Positions 1-12,399 of a stretch of 64,000 nucleotides of DNA are shown piece after piece. The DNA is from Epinephelus fuscoguttatus (taxonomy: Eukaryota; Chordata; Actinopteri; Perciformes; Serranidae): NCBI RefSeq assembly GCF_011397635.1, contig NC_064773.1, forward strand, positions 2,052,501 through 2,116,500, written 5' to 3'. Within the stretch, counting starts at the first letter, position 1; every line of letters begins with the position of its first letter. The notes under the pieces were generated by a model. That model had not been told where the DNA came from. It worked only from the letters and a program-made list of their open reading frames with translations, and did not search any database. Made by a program: the position numbers and the translations under genes.

Positions 1-292
1 AGGAGGTGTGGGCCCCCTTTCTGAAATACTTCCAGAGCTTTCAGTCAAACTAAAGGTGTTGTGTTTGTTTCTTTCTGTCAGTGTATATTCTGATTAAGTA
101 GCTCATTATTCTGAACCTGCCTGTTACAGATCCATGTCTCCTTCTGTCTTAAATTATTATATTAAACCTGACTTTCAGCTCATCTCTCATTTCTGTGCTA
201 TTCAGGAGATGGAGGACGCTCTATTGATGATATTCCAGCTCTTATTTGGGGTTAGTTGCAACGATTTCATGCTTTGTCCCTCATCATTTACA
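1..292. other. No gene seen at window start
   Basis: No exon with convincing coding character or splice signals was seen. The sequence is ordinary AT-rich fish intergenic or intronic DNA running up to the terminus of the Tc1-like element. Confidence 0.5.
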
Positions 293-2290
293 CTCACTGT
301 CCACTTTATTAGGTACACCTTGCTCGTACCAGGTTGGACCCCCTTTTTAATTCTTGGTGTCACAGATTCAACAAGGTGCTGAAACATTCCTCAGAGAGTT
401 TGGTCCATATTGACATGATGACATCACACAGTTGATCGATGATGAGAATCTCCCGTTCCAGCACATCCCAAAGGTGCTCTATTGACCTATGGCTAAGCCC
501 CGCCCTCAAACGCAATGAGCCAATCACAGTGCATATAGCCATTCCCATACACTGGGACATTCTCTGCCTGGACGTCCATTGAAATGCATTACAGAAAGTC
601 AGTTTGTTGGGTTTTATGAGCTTTTTCTGAGATTTGAAGTTTAAAAGTTGAGTTGTTGTGTGGTAACGTTAGACCACAACATCAACTCAACGTGAATAAG
701 ATTAACAATGATGTCTACATCTGTTCTAAGGTAAGTCAACATTGTGTTTGAGGCAACATATTGTCACTTTGCTGGAAAGAAATATAAAGTTATCTTTAAC
801 ATCTCTAGCTAACGTTAGCTAAAGTTAGCCTAACGTTAGCTCCTAGCTGCGTTGTTCATCATGTCACCTTGTTTGCTGGGAGTTCATTAGCCTATTTTGT
901 TCTAGTTTTGTACTTTGGTGATGGTACATCATTGTTAGCTGTTGTCCAAAGGGCTCTAGTTAAGCTAACGTTAACTTCTGGAGCTTAGCTTCATTAACTT
1001 ATCTGTAATGGCAGAGATAACAAAGGTTGGCAAACGTTATGCTGAATGATTCAGTGTAAATACTGTAGCACCAAACTAACGGAGAGACACTCTTGGTAAA
1101 GATGGTAAAAAGGCCGTTATCCTTTTCTCATATTCTGAGCCAAAAACCTTAACTTCAGTGGCACTTTAACTTGTTGTCTTTGATGGTGACGGCAACCAGA
1201 TGCGGTTCACAAGCGTACGCTGTGACCTGTAAATTTTGGCTTGTAATTTAAGCTTTTCATCGACCTTCTCAACAATAAAATGATGAATATATCCCTCCAA
1301 TGCGTAGTTTAGGCCCTTTTGGTTACTTCTCAATGACATCTGATCGTTATGTCTCCAAAAATCATCAGTTGCCTCCTGTGAAATGCCGTGTACTGTGACA
1401 CCTGCCATAGCGCCGGGCACTGAATGTTGATAGTTTGTCTGAGTGAGTGGAGGGGGGCGTGGCTTAGATCTGGTGACTGTGGAGGCCATTGGAGTACAGT
1501 GAACTCACTGTCATGTTTGAGATGATGTGAGCTTTGTGACATGGTGCGTTATCCTGCTGGAAGTAGCCATCAGAAGATGGGTACACTGTGGTCATAAAGG
1601 GATGGACACGCTCAGCAACAATACTCAGGTAGGCTGTGGTGTTTAAACCATGCTCAGTTGGTACTAAGAAAATCTCCCCCACACCATTACACCACCACCA
1701 CCAGCAGCAGCAGCCTGAAGCGTTGACACAAGGCAGGATGGATCCATGCTTCCATCTGAATGTGGTTTTTCCAATCTTCTATTGTCCAGTTTTGGTGAGA
1801 AAACCCGTGTGAATTGTAGCCTCAGTTTCCTGTTGTTAGCTGACAGGAGTGGCACCTGGTGTGGTCTTCTGCTGCTGTAGCCCATCTGCTTCAAGGTTGG
1901 ACAAGGTGTTGTTGCTTCAGAGATGCTCTTCTGCACACCTTGGTTGGAACCAGTGCTTATTTGACTTCCTGTTGCCTTTCTATCATCTTGAACCAGTCTG
2001 GCCATTCTCCTCTGACCTCTGGCATCAACAAGGCATTTTGGCTCACTGGATATTTTCTCTTTTTGGGACCATCCTCTGTAAACCCTAGAGATGGTTGTGC
2101 TGAAAATCCCAGTAAATACTCAGACCAGCCCGTCTGGCACCAACAACCATGCCACGTTCAAAGTCACTTCAGTCACCTTTCTTCATCATTCTGATGCTCC
2201 GTTTGAACTTCAGCAGCTCGTCTTCACCATGACTACATGACTAAATGTTAATGAGCTGCTGACACCTGATTGGCTGATCAGATATATGCT
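293..2290 (-). mobile_element. Tc1/mariner-like transposon relic, interrupted
   Basis: The left terminus (about 293-326) matches a very common fish Tc1-like end (ACTCACTGTCCACTTTATTAG). The minus strand carries transposase remnants in several frames: an N-terminal DNA-binding part and RLQFTRVFSPKLDN-like block (about 1664-2190), a GGGVMVWGRFS block just before 1664, and the catalytic block YFQQDNAPCHKA (about 1550-1580). Frameshifts and lost segments separate them, so it is dead. The element is split by a second insertion at about 486-1466. The right terminus near 2290 has decayed and I could not find the matching inverted repeat. The family assignment rests on the DDE-region motifs and the terminal sequence. 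Minus is the coding orientation. Confidence 0.88.
486..1466 (-). mobile_element. DNA transposon relic nested in the Tc1 element, with YqaJ/SWIM-like ORF remnant
   Basis: The Tc1-like sequence breaks at about 485 and resumes at about 1467. The inserted block has imperfect inverted ends: GGCTAAGCCCCGCCC at 491-505 and GGGGGCGTGGCTTAG at 1452-1466. On the minus strand about 1180-1440 encodes a fragment with SNQKGLNYALEGYIHHF, LQAKIYRSQRT and, after a frameshift, EPHLVAVTIKD. This resembles the region before the YqaJ-type exonuclease domain in fish proteins of ISL2EU-like transposons. The assignment comes from recall of the motif layout only. The inverted ends and the interruption of the Tc1 element are directly visible. 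Confidence 0.45.
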
Positions 2291-2370
2291 ATAAACATTG
2301 ATTACAGCAGCACTAACACTCTGTATTCTCATCTGTCTCTTGGAACAAAAACATATCAGCAGAATATTTT

Positions 2371-2560
2371 TATTTATTTTTTTTAAAGATATTTTTTAGG
2401 GCATTTTGCCTTTAATGGACAGGACAGGTAAGTTTGAAAGGGGGAGAGAGAGAAGGGGTGACATGCAGCAAATGGCCGCAGGCTGGACTCGAACCCAGGC
2501 CGCTGCGGCAACAGCCATGTACATGGGGCGCCTACTCTACCACTAAGCCACTGACGGCCC
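2371..2560 (-). mobile_element. tRNA-derived SINE, copy 1
   Basis: Read on the minus strand the element starts with a tRNA-like head. Its B box, GGGTTCGAGTCCAGCC, is the complement of 2481-2496. It ends in an A/T-rich tail. It is flanked by a near-perfect direct repeat, TCAGCAGAATATTTT at 2356-2370 and TCAGCAAAATACTTT at 2561-2575, as expected for LINE-mediated insertion. A second copy of the family lies at 36671-36866. Confidence 0.8.
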
Positions 2561-2575
2561 TCAGCAAAATACTTT

Positions 2576-2978
2576 TAACTATTCGATTAAAGATGGAAAA
2601 TGTGAGTGCATCACATTAGAATTCAGAAACCTGTCAAACCTTCAGTAAAGCTAATCCTGCTCTGTGATGACTCACTCACAGAAGACTCCTAATCAGAGAG
2701 ACGAACCTCCGACCGAGACCAACTTAGCGTCTCGATCTACACGCTGATCAAGACTCCGAGCAGAGAGGAGGAGCCACAAAATATGACCATGAACAGAGTG
2801 TGTGTGTGTGTGTGTGTGGGTGTGTGGTGGTTACAGAGCTGTGAAACAAAAAGCAGGTAGATTGATGATTGATTAGCTGAGGCTGTCTGGCTGACTGAGA
2901 CTCATTGGCAGCCGTCACTTTGATGAATTACACCGCTGAGAAAAACACACTGCACTCTGATTACTGCCAGCTACACTG

Positions 2979-3027
<49 letters not shown>

Positions 3028-4504
3028 GGGTTGATGGCCTGTGCACACTGTATATATCCTCATGTATGTCGCTGCTGATACGCCTGTGAGTCTCTCTGCA
3101 GGGACTGTTCCAGAGGATGTTGTTTTCGTGTTAATCCGCTGCTCGAATGTGCGTCCATATTTCACACATCCAGAATCCGTGTTTAGTATTCAGCCGGAGG
3201 AAACAGTTCATCCCCATAAGTCTGGCCCAAGGTCCTGCGCCTCTCGTAAACAGAGGGCGATTTGTTCATATTTAACAGGATGGATGACAGGTGTGTACAT
3301 TTTCATTGTCTCTCAGCTCCGCCTGTCGTCGGATGCTCTGAATAATTTACGCTGATAAAAAAAGGCCACCGTGTTTCTTTTGATGTGGCAAAGATCAAGA
3401 TTTGACTGATGCATTAAAATTATGGGCAATTTATTAAATAAAATGTTTCAGAGGCGACGCAGGGGCCGGACCTACATCAGTGTTTGATGGACTGGAGCTG
3501 CTGACGGCTGAGGTTTGGAGCTCTTAAATGTGCACATTTGTAATGCAGGACAACAGCGTTCAGACTCATAGTTTCAGTCCTCTTGCCTCAATGTTTTACC
3601 TCCATTATCTGCACACACCAACCTGTCTTATGACCTGGATCCATTTCAGTTTACAATAAGATAAACGGAGGAAGCTGATAACTTTAATGGGTGTATTTGG
3701 TCGGGGAAGGTGATGAGGACACTTTGAGGTCTAAACAAAAGTTCAACCATCAGACTCAGGTCCTCACACACCTCCCGATACACCGATCATCTCTCCACAT
3801 TAACAGCCAGTTCATCCTCAAACTGCTGTGACACTGATTTGACTGGCAGCTCTGCCTCTCAAGGTGAGTTCATCATGTCACCTGAACCAGCTGTTCACTT
3901 CCTCTCCATAGCCTCCGCTGACATTTAGTCATTCACAATTCATCATCAAAAAAGTTGTTTCTCATGTTTGTTGACCTCCACACGTCCTGAACTAAAGTGA
4001 TGATTCAGACGTCTGCAGACGACAAGAAGAGGTGCTGGAGACATGTCCATGTTTTGAGTCATACGTCAGTGGATCTCCAGACGGATCAGGATGTATTGTC
4101 GGGCTTTGTTAACTAATCTCACTTTTGCCGATGCTGAGTCAGACCTCGACCACATACAGCAGGGTCAAACACTGTTTATTTGTTACAAAACTATTTTCTT
4201 GAATAAAATCAGCTTCACGCAGAAAGAACCAGGTTGGTTGGTACTCACAGTGTATCCCCTTAACAAGGTAAAGAAATACACCAGCCTAGTGCAAGAGGAG
4301 TTTACAAGCTAACTCTTAAAGTGGATTTATACTTGTGCCTCAGCTTTATGTAGAGTATCATCGTGGCCTACATGTGCCTACGCTGTTGTGAGCATTTATT
4401 CTTGTGCAAGGAAGCAGGGCCCAGGGGCGATGAGCAGGGACGAGGGGGCATACATACTCTCCTACACCTGGAGCAGCGTCCTGGAGAGTTGGTGGACAGA
4501 CAGC
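2576..4504. other. Gene-free stretch with (TG)n microsatellites
   Basis: No exon could be supported. Two (TG)n tracts are present at 2798-2818 and 2983-3024. Short reading frames here run through the TG repeat or lack splice context and are not credible genes. Confidence 0.5.
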
Positions 4505-4543
4505 GGGAGGCGTGATCGTTTTGACAGGACGATCACGCCTCCC
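4505..4543. repeat. Perfect 15-bp inverted repeat (hairpin)
   Basis: GGGAGGCGTGATCGT at 4505-4519 is followed by a 9-nt loop and its exact complement ACGATCACGCCTCCC at 4529-4543. The surrounding sequence (about 4320-4640) has the look of a decayed MITE, so this is probably the centre of a foldback element. Confidence 0.7.
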
Positions 4544-4830
4544 TAGCATCAGCCGATAAAGACGCGTCACAATCACCACCAAGTGACACTTCTGAGGAAG
4601 GCGGACCTGGCGCCAAAACGTGAAGAAGTCTAAAAAGGTATGTAACACCTTAATACATGTCTGAGATAAAAGAACAACTAAAGTGATTATCAGAAAGTGA
4701 AGACATAATGAACACCATTGAACTACTGGAAAGTTTTGCATGGAGGCAAAGAACAATCTGGTAAGGCGTGTATGTGAAGTGGGCGTCTTTATAGTGACAG
4801 GGGGTAATGATCCACAGATGAGTGGTGTTA

Positions 4831-5618
4831 AGGCCCTGACACACCAAGCCGACGGTCGGCGTCGACCAAAGTCGGGCCGTCAGTGAGCATCGGCACTTCG
4901 GCGTCAGTGGCTTTTCTACCAATTGAGCATGTTGAATCAGGGGCGGAGCTTGCTGGTGAGAGAGATCACTCTGATTGGCTGTTCAGGTTTTATTTCCTCG
5001 CCCCTGTAGCGAGTGAATCTGCCTGTAGTGAAACCGGGGCTAACCGGTGCTTCCTCCTCAGGCTCCACTTCACTCAGCTGCCCCACAGACCCGCTGCTTC
5101 TTCACACTTTAACCTGAATAACAAACCGGAGCTAGCTGGGAGCGGCTAGCGGAGCGTTAGCCGCAGCATGACCGGAGGGAAGCACAGCCAGTTAGCCTCC
5201 GCTAGTCTCTGAGCTAGCCCCGGCTCTCCGTTTGGATCCAACCGGAGCACCGAGCCCTGGTTTGTTATTCAGGTTAAAGTGGGAAGAAGCAGCGGGTTTA
5301 TCGGGCAGCTGAGTGAAGTGGAGCCTGCGGAGGAAACACCGGGACCGTCTGGATGTAATAGTCCGTGGAGGTGCTGCGGTGCTCGGCTGCACAGATAGGA
5401 AACCCCTCGGCTGACAGGATGTACCACTCTCTCACTCCGCTCTCTCTCACGCAGGCGCAGAACGTACGTGCTACTTGGCCGTTGGATGTAGTCTGTGTAG
5501 TGTGTTCAAATGCAACTGACACAGGGTGACGTGAGGCGACGTGAGGCGACGTAGACGACGCAACAGTTGGCTTTCATCGCCGCTAGTTCTTTGATGTCTG
5601 TTTGGTGTGTCCGCACCT
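4831..5618. mobile_element. PIF/Harbinger-type MITE family A, copy 1
   Basis: The ends are inverted: AGGCCCTGACACACCAAGCC at 4831 and, on the complement of the right end, AGGTGCGGACACACCAAAC. TTA flanks both sides (4828-4830 and 5619-5621), a 3-bp TWA-type target duplication typical of PIF/Harbinger elements. The interior has a large foldback (about 5042-5128 against 5255-5342). No transposase is encoded, so the element is non-autonomous. Another copy in opposite orientation lies at 24199-24793. Confidence 0.85.
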
Positions 5619-5621
5619 TTA

Positions 5622-8600
5622 GCCTGATGAGGTGATAGACAGGTAGGTGTAGTGACGACGCAGGGTGAGTGGAAAATTACTGAATGATCTGAGGAGATGG
5701 CATGTGTGGAGGACGAACAGTGCCAACTGTGGCAAGAGGACCTGCAGTTACGACCAGCGAACCTCCGCTAACTTCAGTCAGCTCCTGTTTCCACACCGGA
5801 CGATGCAGCTACCTTCTTGTAAAAGCAGCCTTTTTTTTTTTTACTGAAAAAAAAATGCATTTAAAAATCAGCTTTAGTGGTGTACAGTTACATGACAAGC
5901 TGCCTTTTAAAACAAATCAGATCATAACTGAGGCATTTGATGGCACATGTGGCATCCCATATCCAGCGTACGCACATGTAGAGAGAAAATTAAAGAGCTC
6001 TGACGAGCGTCCACTTTGTAACTCAAAGTCACGTTTGTGCCTGAACCAACCGAACTGTGTGCACAGTGCTGTCGCATCATACAACACATTTGTTTAGTGA
6101 GAGTTTAGATACAGATCAGAACGTGTGTTTGTGGAGTCTGTGGACAAACAGCGTGGTGTGTTGTTTACTCGAAATGACTTTTCAGAGGATTTGTTACCAT
6201 CAGAGTTGAACACAGAGCTCAGTGTGAGTCTGTCAGTCTGAGCCGCTGCCCTCTTCAGGGGTTTAAAGATGCCTCCGGCAACAACGACGATCCACAGAAA
6301 CTCCTTCATTTCCAACACTACTGGAATTTTAAACATCAAATTAGAGATGTTGTTTCTGTCTCTCTGTTTTACACTCCTGTCAGAGAGCTCTTGATGATCG
6401 GCTGGGACTGTGTGTTGGTTTATAATGAAGGTATATCTTATTGTCCTGCAGCAGAGTCGTGTTCTGCTGAGGTTAATCTGCACTAACAGGATCCTCATCA
6501 CTCACAGACTAAATATTGTTTCTGTGAGGTCACTCTCTGCAGTTATTTTGCCCTGTGTACTTCTCTGACTCTAATCGTTGCCCCTGAACGCCTCTCTGTC
6601 CTTGATGAAGGCCGACCTGAACACTGTGTGCTGCCCGGTGTGAACGTCCTGTTTCTGGCTTACCTCCCAAAGCTGCTGAGAGTTTTTACTGAAAAACGAG
6701 AAGCCCGCTCAGCAATGTTTCCACAGAAACACAGAAGTGAAGGTTTGATGTTACAGCAGCCGGTCTGTGGACACTGCTGTCATCTGTGACCCGTCCTCTG
6801 AGCTGTGCAGGATGAAACACACACTGAGGCCATAAATCAAGAGGAAGGTGTTCTCTTCAGGCAGGAAGGAAACAGAAACACATAAATATAATAATGATGT
6901 TAGATTAAAAACTCCTCAGAGCCTCAACACAACAGGAACAACACAGCAGACGTTACTGTTGGAGCCTGATGCTGCAGAATATAAAGGTTTATGAGAAATA
7001 AATGAGGTGCTAAAATTAAGATTGTATTTTGGATTATGTTTTCATCATGTGCTGAAATCAGGTGAACATGTCATATCTGTCACAAAAGCCTCGTTTCCTC
7101 TGAGCAGTTCAGTTCACTGTTTCTGTTCCCACAGTGAAAGTTGTGGATGGTCCCAACAGCAGCGTTCCTTAGCGTCCCCATGTTTGGTCCCCCCTCTGTT
7201 GGGGTACCTAGCACACAGATCTGGTACTAAAAGGTGGAGCTAGAAACCCTGCAGTCTGATTGGTCAGTAGAGGACGCTCACTCTGGTTTTATGTAACCTC
7301 TGTTCATACATCAGTAAACTACAACTATAAAATGAAAGAGAAAAAAATCACTTCATTCACTGGGCCGACTGCCGGCAACTTTTAAGGTGGAACGTTAACT
7401 TGTAATGTTACTCAATGCATGAGTTGATGACGTGAATCCATCAGCACACCTTAAATTTCACTGTGACAACTTTGACCATCACTTCAGTTTTTATATGACA
7501 CACACTTTTAGTAATGACTTTAAAAATATAGATTCATTTGGAGCGGATTATGTGAAGGTCATATATTCTAATCCTCACTTCCTGTGGGCTACAGCAACAC
7601 TAAACCCCTGAGCTTGCCTGAGAAGGACTAAATGCACAAAGCTGCTATTTTGAAATATCCCATGGAGAGAGACTCTCACTGCAGCCTGTTCTATTTTGTT
7701 GTGAAAATGTGGGCGTGCAGCCTCGTTCTGTGGACGATAAACCAGGTGCAGACTTCCATCTGTGTCACCGCTGATGAGGAAATACAGCGAGTGCTGGACG
7801 GAGCAGTGAGTGACAACAACCCCGCCCACATTTAAGAGGACTGTCTGAACACACCGAGGGTCTAGGTACCATGTCTGAAGGGTCACTGCTGGTTCTGAAG
7901 GGACTGGACTGAAAGGGTTTGGTGGAAAGGGGGCTAAAGTGACAAGTAGGGAGTCCAGACAAAACATTCATTTAACCCTTTAAAAAGGCTCATGAGAGGG
8001 AACTTGCTAAATACCAAGAGCTGGTGGAGTGGTGCAGAAGCCGAGACTGGTACTCACAGGTTTGTCTCAAGGTCTCTCAAGACAAAGTGTTGGACCAGTG
8101 GAACCGAGCGGAGGGTCAATCACAGAGCAGACTGAGGGTGTTCAGTTCATGCAGTCGCACCAGAGGGGAAAATGATCGATTGCTGCATTTTAGTTTTGGT
8201 TTAGTTCCTGTTCACACTGACTTTTTACAAACAAACCAAGAGGAGTAAACATGAAGTTCTTCTGACTGACAGGAAGCTGGTCAGTTGCACAGTTTAGGTG
8301 TTTGTCCTCCTGCATCATCAGGACCCGGGTGGGGAGGTGGGGGGGCACCAAGCAGAAGTTTGTGCAGAAATCATCCGATGGATTTTTTGTTGGTGTAGCT
8401 GTTGCTAAAATCACATATCTGCATCATTAATCCTGATGTTGGCTCGTTTTCTGTCACACCACAAATGAACTGCACCAGAGTCCGTTTGGAAGCAGACCCA
8501 GACCCGACTTTTCGAGTGGTCTTGCTTCAGTTGTTTGGTCCACACCAGGGTTTGACTGACAGCAAACGAACCGGCCCAAATGAACCGTACTAACAAACGG

Positions 8601-9570
8601 ACCTGAGTTTGTTTTTAAGAGTGTGTTTTTAACAAGGTGCAGGAATGTGCAGATTATTGTCCGAGGGACAAGTTCACAGTATAAATACAGAGATGTGTTC
8701 ACAGTCGTGATGTTGCTGCAACACGTTCTCATCCCAACTCATCAAATCTAAGTCAGGAGAAAGTTTGATTTAATGACATGAGAGTCAGAACCAGCAGACG
8801 CATAACTGAGCTGAACATCTGCTCTCATCTATGTGCTGTATATGGAATATTACTGTGATTACCATCCTCAAAATGTTCTGTTTCTGTTTATTACTTCCTG
8901 CTGAGAGGAAATCTGTCCTGCACCTGAAGTGATGATGCATGTGATATTTCATATGGATAAACAGAGCGACCCACGTGGAGCTGCAACAGATGATTAACTG
9001 GGTGCCAACTGTTAAATTAATCACCAACTAATTTGATAAGAGAAAACTCAGGTGATGTGTTTCAGGAGCAAAGGAGAGTCGGACAAAGTTTAGATTTCAT
9101 CTGTTCTACACTGAGCACTACAAATATTAAGGACTGACTCCAGACGACTATGTTATGTCTGGGTAGAGGAATAAAAACTTCATCAGACTGCAAGTGAGGC
9201 TTTGGGCGCTGTCTTAAGAAAGGTTGAGCTGAGTAGGTGTCTTGGCTAGAGTGCGCTGCAGGGTTTGGGGTTACTGTGAGCCAGGGGTCGGCAACCTTTG
9301 CTGCCATAAAATAACCTGTGTGGAGCTGCGTAACATATTCGAGCTGTATGATGAAGCTAACAGTGAAGTCTACATGAGCTTATTAACATTACTGATCGGT
9401 CTAAACAAGTGTCAGAGACCAAGCAGTGAGGCAATGAGAAAAACAGGGTTTGGTTGGAAGAAAAAGGGGTTGATTTTCCCAGAAGATCCAAAATACAAAC
9501 CAAGAACTTGATAACCAGACCTGGCTGGTGTGCGTTGAATGGCTCCTAAACTTGCAGTATGTGGTGAGAG
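5622..9570. other. Gene-free stretch
   Basis: No coding exon is convincing on either strand. Short frames lack splice-bounded structure and recognisable motifs. Parts (about 7150-7260 and 8415-8740) look like decayed fish MITEs, but I could not define their ends. Confidence 0.4.
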
Positions 9571-10150
9571 CCCGGTCTCACTCCGAAGTCGCCGAAATCC
9601 GTTGTTTTGGCAGTGATTTGTGGCGGCAGAAACCAACGAAATAGAAGGGCTCTTTAACATCAGCATGATACGCGCCCGGTTGCTGTTATAGTTTAACAGT
9701 GCCTGGCGATGTCACGTGGAAACGCAGCGGGACAAGGACGAAAGTTAAGGTGGCAAAGTCCGACTAGGGCGGGCAGGATGGGTTCAACAACCACTGACTT
9801 TCACCTGAGAGAGTGGTGTTTGTGTCCCGTAAGATTCTAAAGCCAAACCCTGTTCTTTTCCCTAAACCCAACCACGTGTGTGTTGTTGAAGGAAACAAAC
9901 ATCAGTTTGTGGTGTTGTAGCGACGTAGTGCTTTTATTTTGAAAGAGACTGTATCAAACTGTACATTTCCTGTGAAAACAGAAGTGTATTTTGAAAACAG
10001 ACAATGCATGTAACAGGCTGAAGTTGACACGGCGTCCCAGAACGTCAACAACCAACACACCCAGGGTACCTTGGACGTCATATGTGGACGTGGAAAGTCC
10101 ATGACCAAACGTGGACATGTGACGAGGTCACAGTGAGGATGATGATGGAG
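9571..10150 (+). repeat. Dispersed repeat family 1, copy 1 (uninterrupted)
   Basis: This block is repeated in inverted orientation at about 26130-27200. Shared landmarks are TTGGCAGTGATTTGTGGCGG, the CAGCATGATACG block, the block ending GTGTCCCGTAAGATTCTAA, CCCTAAACCCAACCACGTG and the GACTTTCCACGTCC block near the right end. The sequence GTTGCTGTTATAGTTTAAC (around 9680-9700) is the uninterrupted form of the site occupied by a MITE in the second copy. A third, rearranged copy lies at 53590-56640. Confidence 0.75.
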
Positions 10151-10769
10151 CGCTGTGGAGGCCGAGCTGTATGACGTTTGGTTGACAACATGTTAAATCA
10201 GTTTGTGTAGTCAGTGTAGAGGCGACACATTTTACAGTTTGAGAATGTAAGATTCATTTTGACAAATATGAAAAAAATGAAAGTGTTCAAAAAGCATTTC
10301 TTAAAGCCACAGGGAGCAGCTGGAGAGGAGCAGAGGAGCTGCATGTGGCGCATGTTGTCAGCAAACAAAATGTGATGTCAGAACAGAGCTGTCGGCTCTT
10401 CTCTGCATAAAATGGCTCCTAACCCTGCAGCATGTGGTGACATGAGGTGACGTGTTGCATCTGTGGAGCAGAGTAGTCAACATGTCTGACAGCAGACTGA
10501 CTCAACACCTGGACAGGGAGCTGGTAAAAACATCTGGTGCCGTTGGTCTCGCGTTAATCTATAGAAATAAATGATCTTGCAGAGTTCGTCATATTAAAAC
10601 ATTATGATTTGAAAATGAAAAACAGAAACTGATCAACATCATTTTCATAGGAAATAATCTGAGTCGTGTCAGTGTGGCTGAAACATGACTTCATAAAGGA
10701 ACTTCAAGCTGTGATCAACTTTACTCACTGAACTAAAGTGAGGCGAGGGCGCCATCTGCTGGTCAAAGT

Positions 10770-10774
<5 letters not shown>

Positions 10775-10802
<28 letters not shown>
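10775..10802. repeat. (TG)n microsatellite
   Basis: A perfect dinucleotide run. The reading frame through it is an artefact. Confidence 0.95.
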
Positions 10803-10806
<4 letters not shown>

Positions 10807-11155
10807 CACTGCAGACAAACACACCACTGTTACCGAGGGTGAAATTAGATCAGATAACTTTATTAATCCCTGAGAGGAAGTTCAATGTTTTCACTCTGGT
10901 GTCATACACACACTCAGAAATACGCACACACACACAAACAGGATCTATACATGCATTAGATGGAGAGATGTCAGAGTGAGGGGGCTGACCATGGATGAGG
11001 GCCGTAGCACTTGGGGGTTCAGTGCCTTGCTCAAGGGCACCTCAGCAGTGCCCAGGAGGCAAACTGGCACCTCTCCAGCCACCAGTCCACGCTCCATGCT
11101 TGGCCTGTACGAGGACTCGGGCCAGCAACCCTCTGGTTCCCAACCCTCCCTATCT

Positions 11156-12309
11156 CAGGGGTGTCAAACTCATTTAGTTCAGGGGCCACATGCAGCCCAA
11201 TTTGATCTTCTACGGGTCGGACCAATAAAACGATGGTTCAATAACCTATAAATACTGTCGGCTCCAATAGTTAGATGTCTCTAGAAAAGTAAGTTTCTGA
11301 TTCTGATTTCCACGTTCAGTCCAAAACTTCTCTCTGTCATCACATGTGCTTTGATCCAAACATTTCCCGATACAGATTCTTTTGAACTGAAGCTGCTGAG
11401 CAACAATATTTCGCACAATGTTAAATATCTTTAAACATGGTCACAGTAATTATTTGTCATTATATCAGAGAGCTGTGTCGTGGTAGGGGTGGAAAAGTGT
11501 CTGAAGCAGAATTTTACATGAAGTTAGCATAACTTAACCTGTACAACGGAGTATTAGGGCCATATTGAAAAAAAAAATGGAGATTTTGAGAATAAAGTTG
11601 TAATATTACAAGAATAAAGTCGGAACTGAGAAAAACTTGTAATATTACCAGAATAAAGTCGTAATATTACGAGAATAAAGTCGTAATATTACGAGAATAA
11701 AGTCGGAACTGAGAAAAACTCGTAATATTACGAGAATAAAGTCGTAATATTACGAGAATAAAGTCGGAACTGAGAAAAACTCGTAATATTACGAGAATAA
11801 AGTCGGAACTGAGAAAAAGTCATAATATTATGAGAATAAAGTCGTAATGTTACAACTTTTTCTCAGTTACGACTTTATTCTCATAATATTACAACTTTAT
11901 TCTGGTAATATTACGAGAATAAAGTTGTAATATTACAGCTTTTTGTCAGTTAGACTTTATTCTCGTAATATTACGACTTTATTTTGGTAATATTACGAGA
12001 ATAAAGTTGTAATATTATGACTTATTCTCACTTACAACTTTATTCTCATAATATTACGACTTTGAGAATAAAGTCGTAACTGAGAAAAAGTTATAATATT
12101 ACAACTTTTTCTCAGTTCCGACTTTATTCTTGTAATATTACGACTTTATTCTCGAAGTCTCAGAATTTTTTTTTTTAATGTGGCCCTAATACTGCGTCAT
12201 AAACCTGCTCTTGAAACCTGTCACCTCTTATTTCTGGTCATGTATTGGGCCCGATTGGACCCTTTGGCGGAGCAGTTCGTGCTCACGGGCCGTGTGTTTG
12301 ACACCCCTG
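11156..12309. mobile_element. hAT-type MITE nested in the SINE
   Basis: The inverted ends are CAGGGGTGTCAAACTCA at 11156 and its counterpart TGTTTGACACCCCTG ending at 12309. Flanking 8-mers CCCTATCT (11148-11155) and CCCTATGG (12310-12317) agree at six positions, consistent with an aged 8-bp hAT target duplication. The element is itself interrupted by a second repeat at 11551-12192. Confidence 0.8.
11551..12192. mobile_element. Innermost nested element made of inverted 'GAATAAAGTC' repeats
   Basis: The ends are inverted: GTATTAGGGCCATATTG at 11551 and the complement of TGTGGCCCTAATAC ending at 12192. Each is followed by an A-rich or T-rich run. Between them are dozens of roughly 21-bp units, GAGAATAAAGTCGTAATATT in one orientation and then in the other, forming a large multi-armed foldback. 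A TA target duplication is possible (GTATTAGGG / CCCTAATAC). It has no coding capacity. Confidence 0.75.
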
Positions 12310-12399
12310 CCCTATGGACTGAGCCACTGCTGCCCTTCATTAGTTTTAGCACGCTGCTTATTTGATGTGTCTCATTTGGTTATTTTATTGTTTCAGTGC

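Larger units (their letters stand above)
10853..12335 (-). mobile_element. tRNA-derived SINE/LINE-tail element split by nested transposons
   Basis: The left part (10853-11155) starts with the fish signature AACTTTATTAATCCCTGAG. The right part (12310-12335) holds the tRNA-like head read on the minus strand: GGGCAGCAGTGGCTCAGTCC. The two halves join cleanly across CCCTAT when the inserted hAT MITE (11156-12309) is removed. This makes the outermost layer of a three-level nest. The left end is not precisely defined. Confidence 0.65.
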
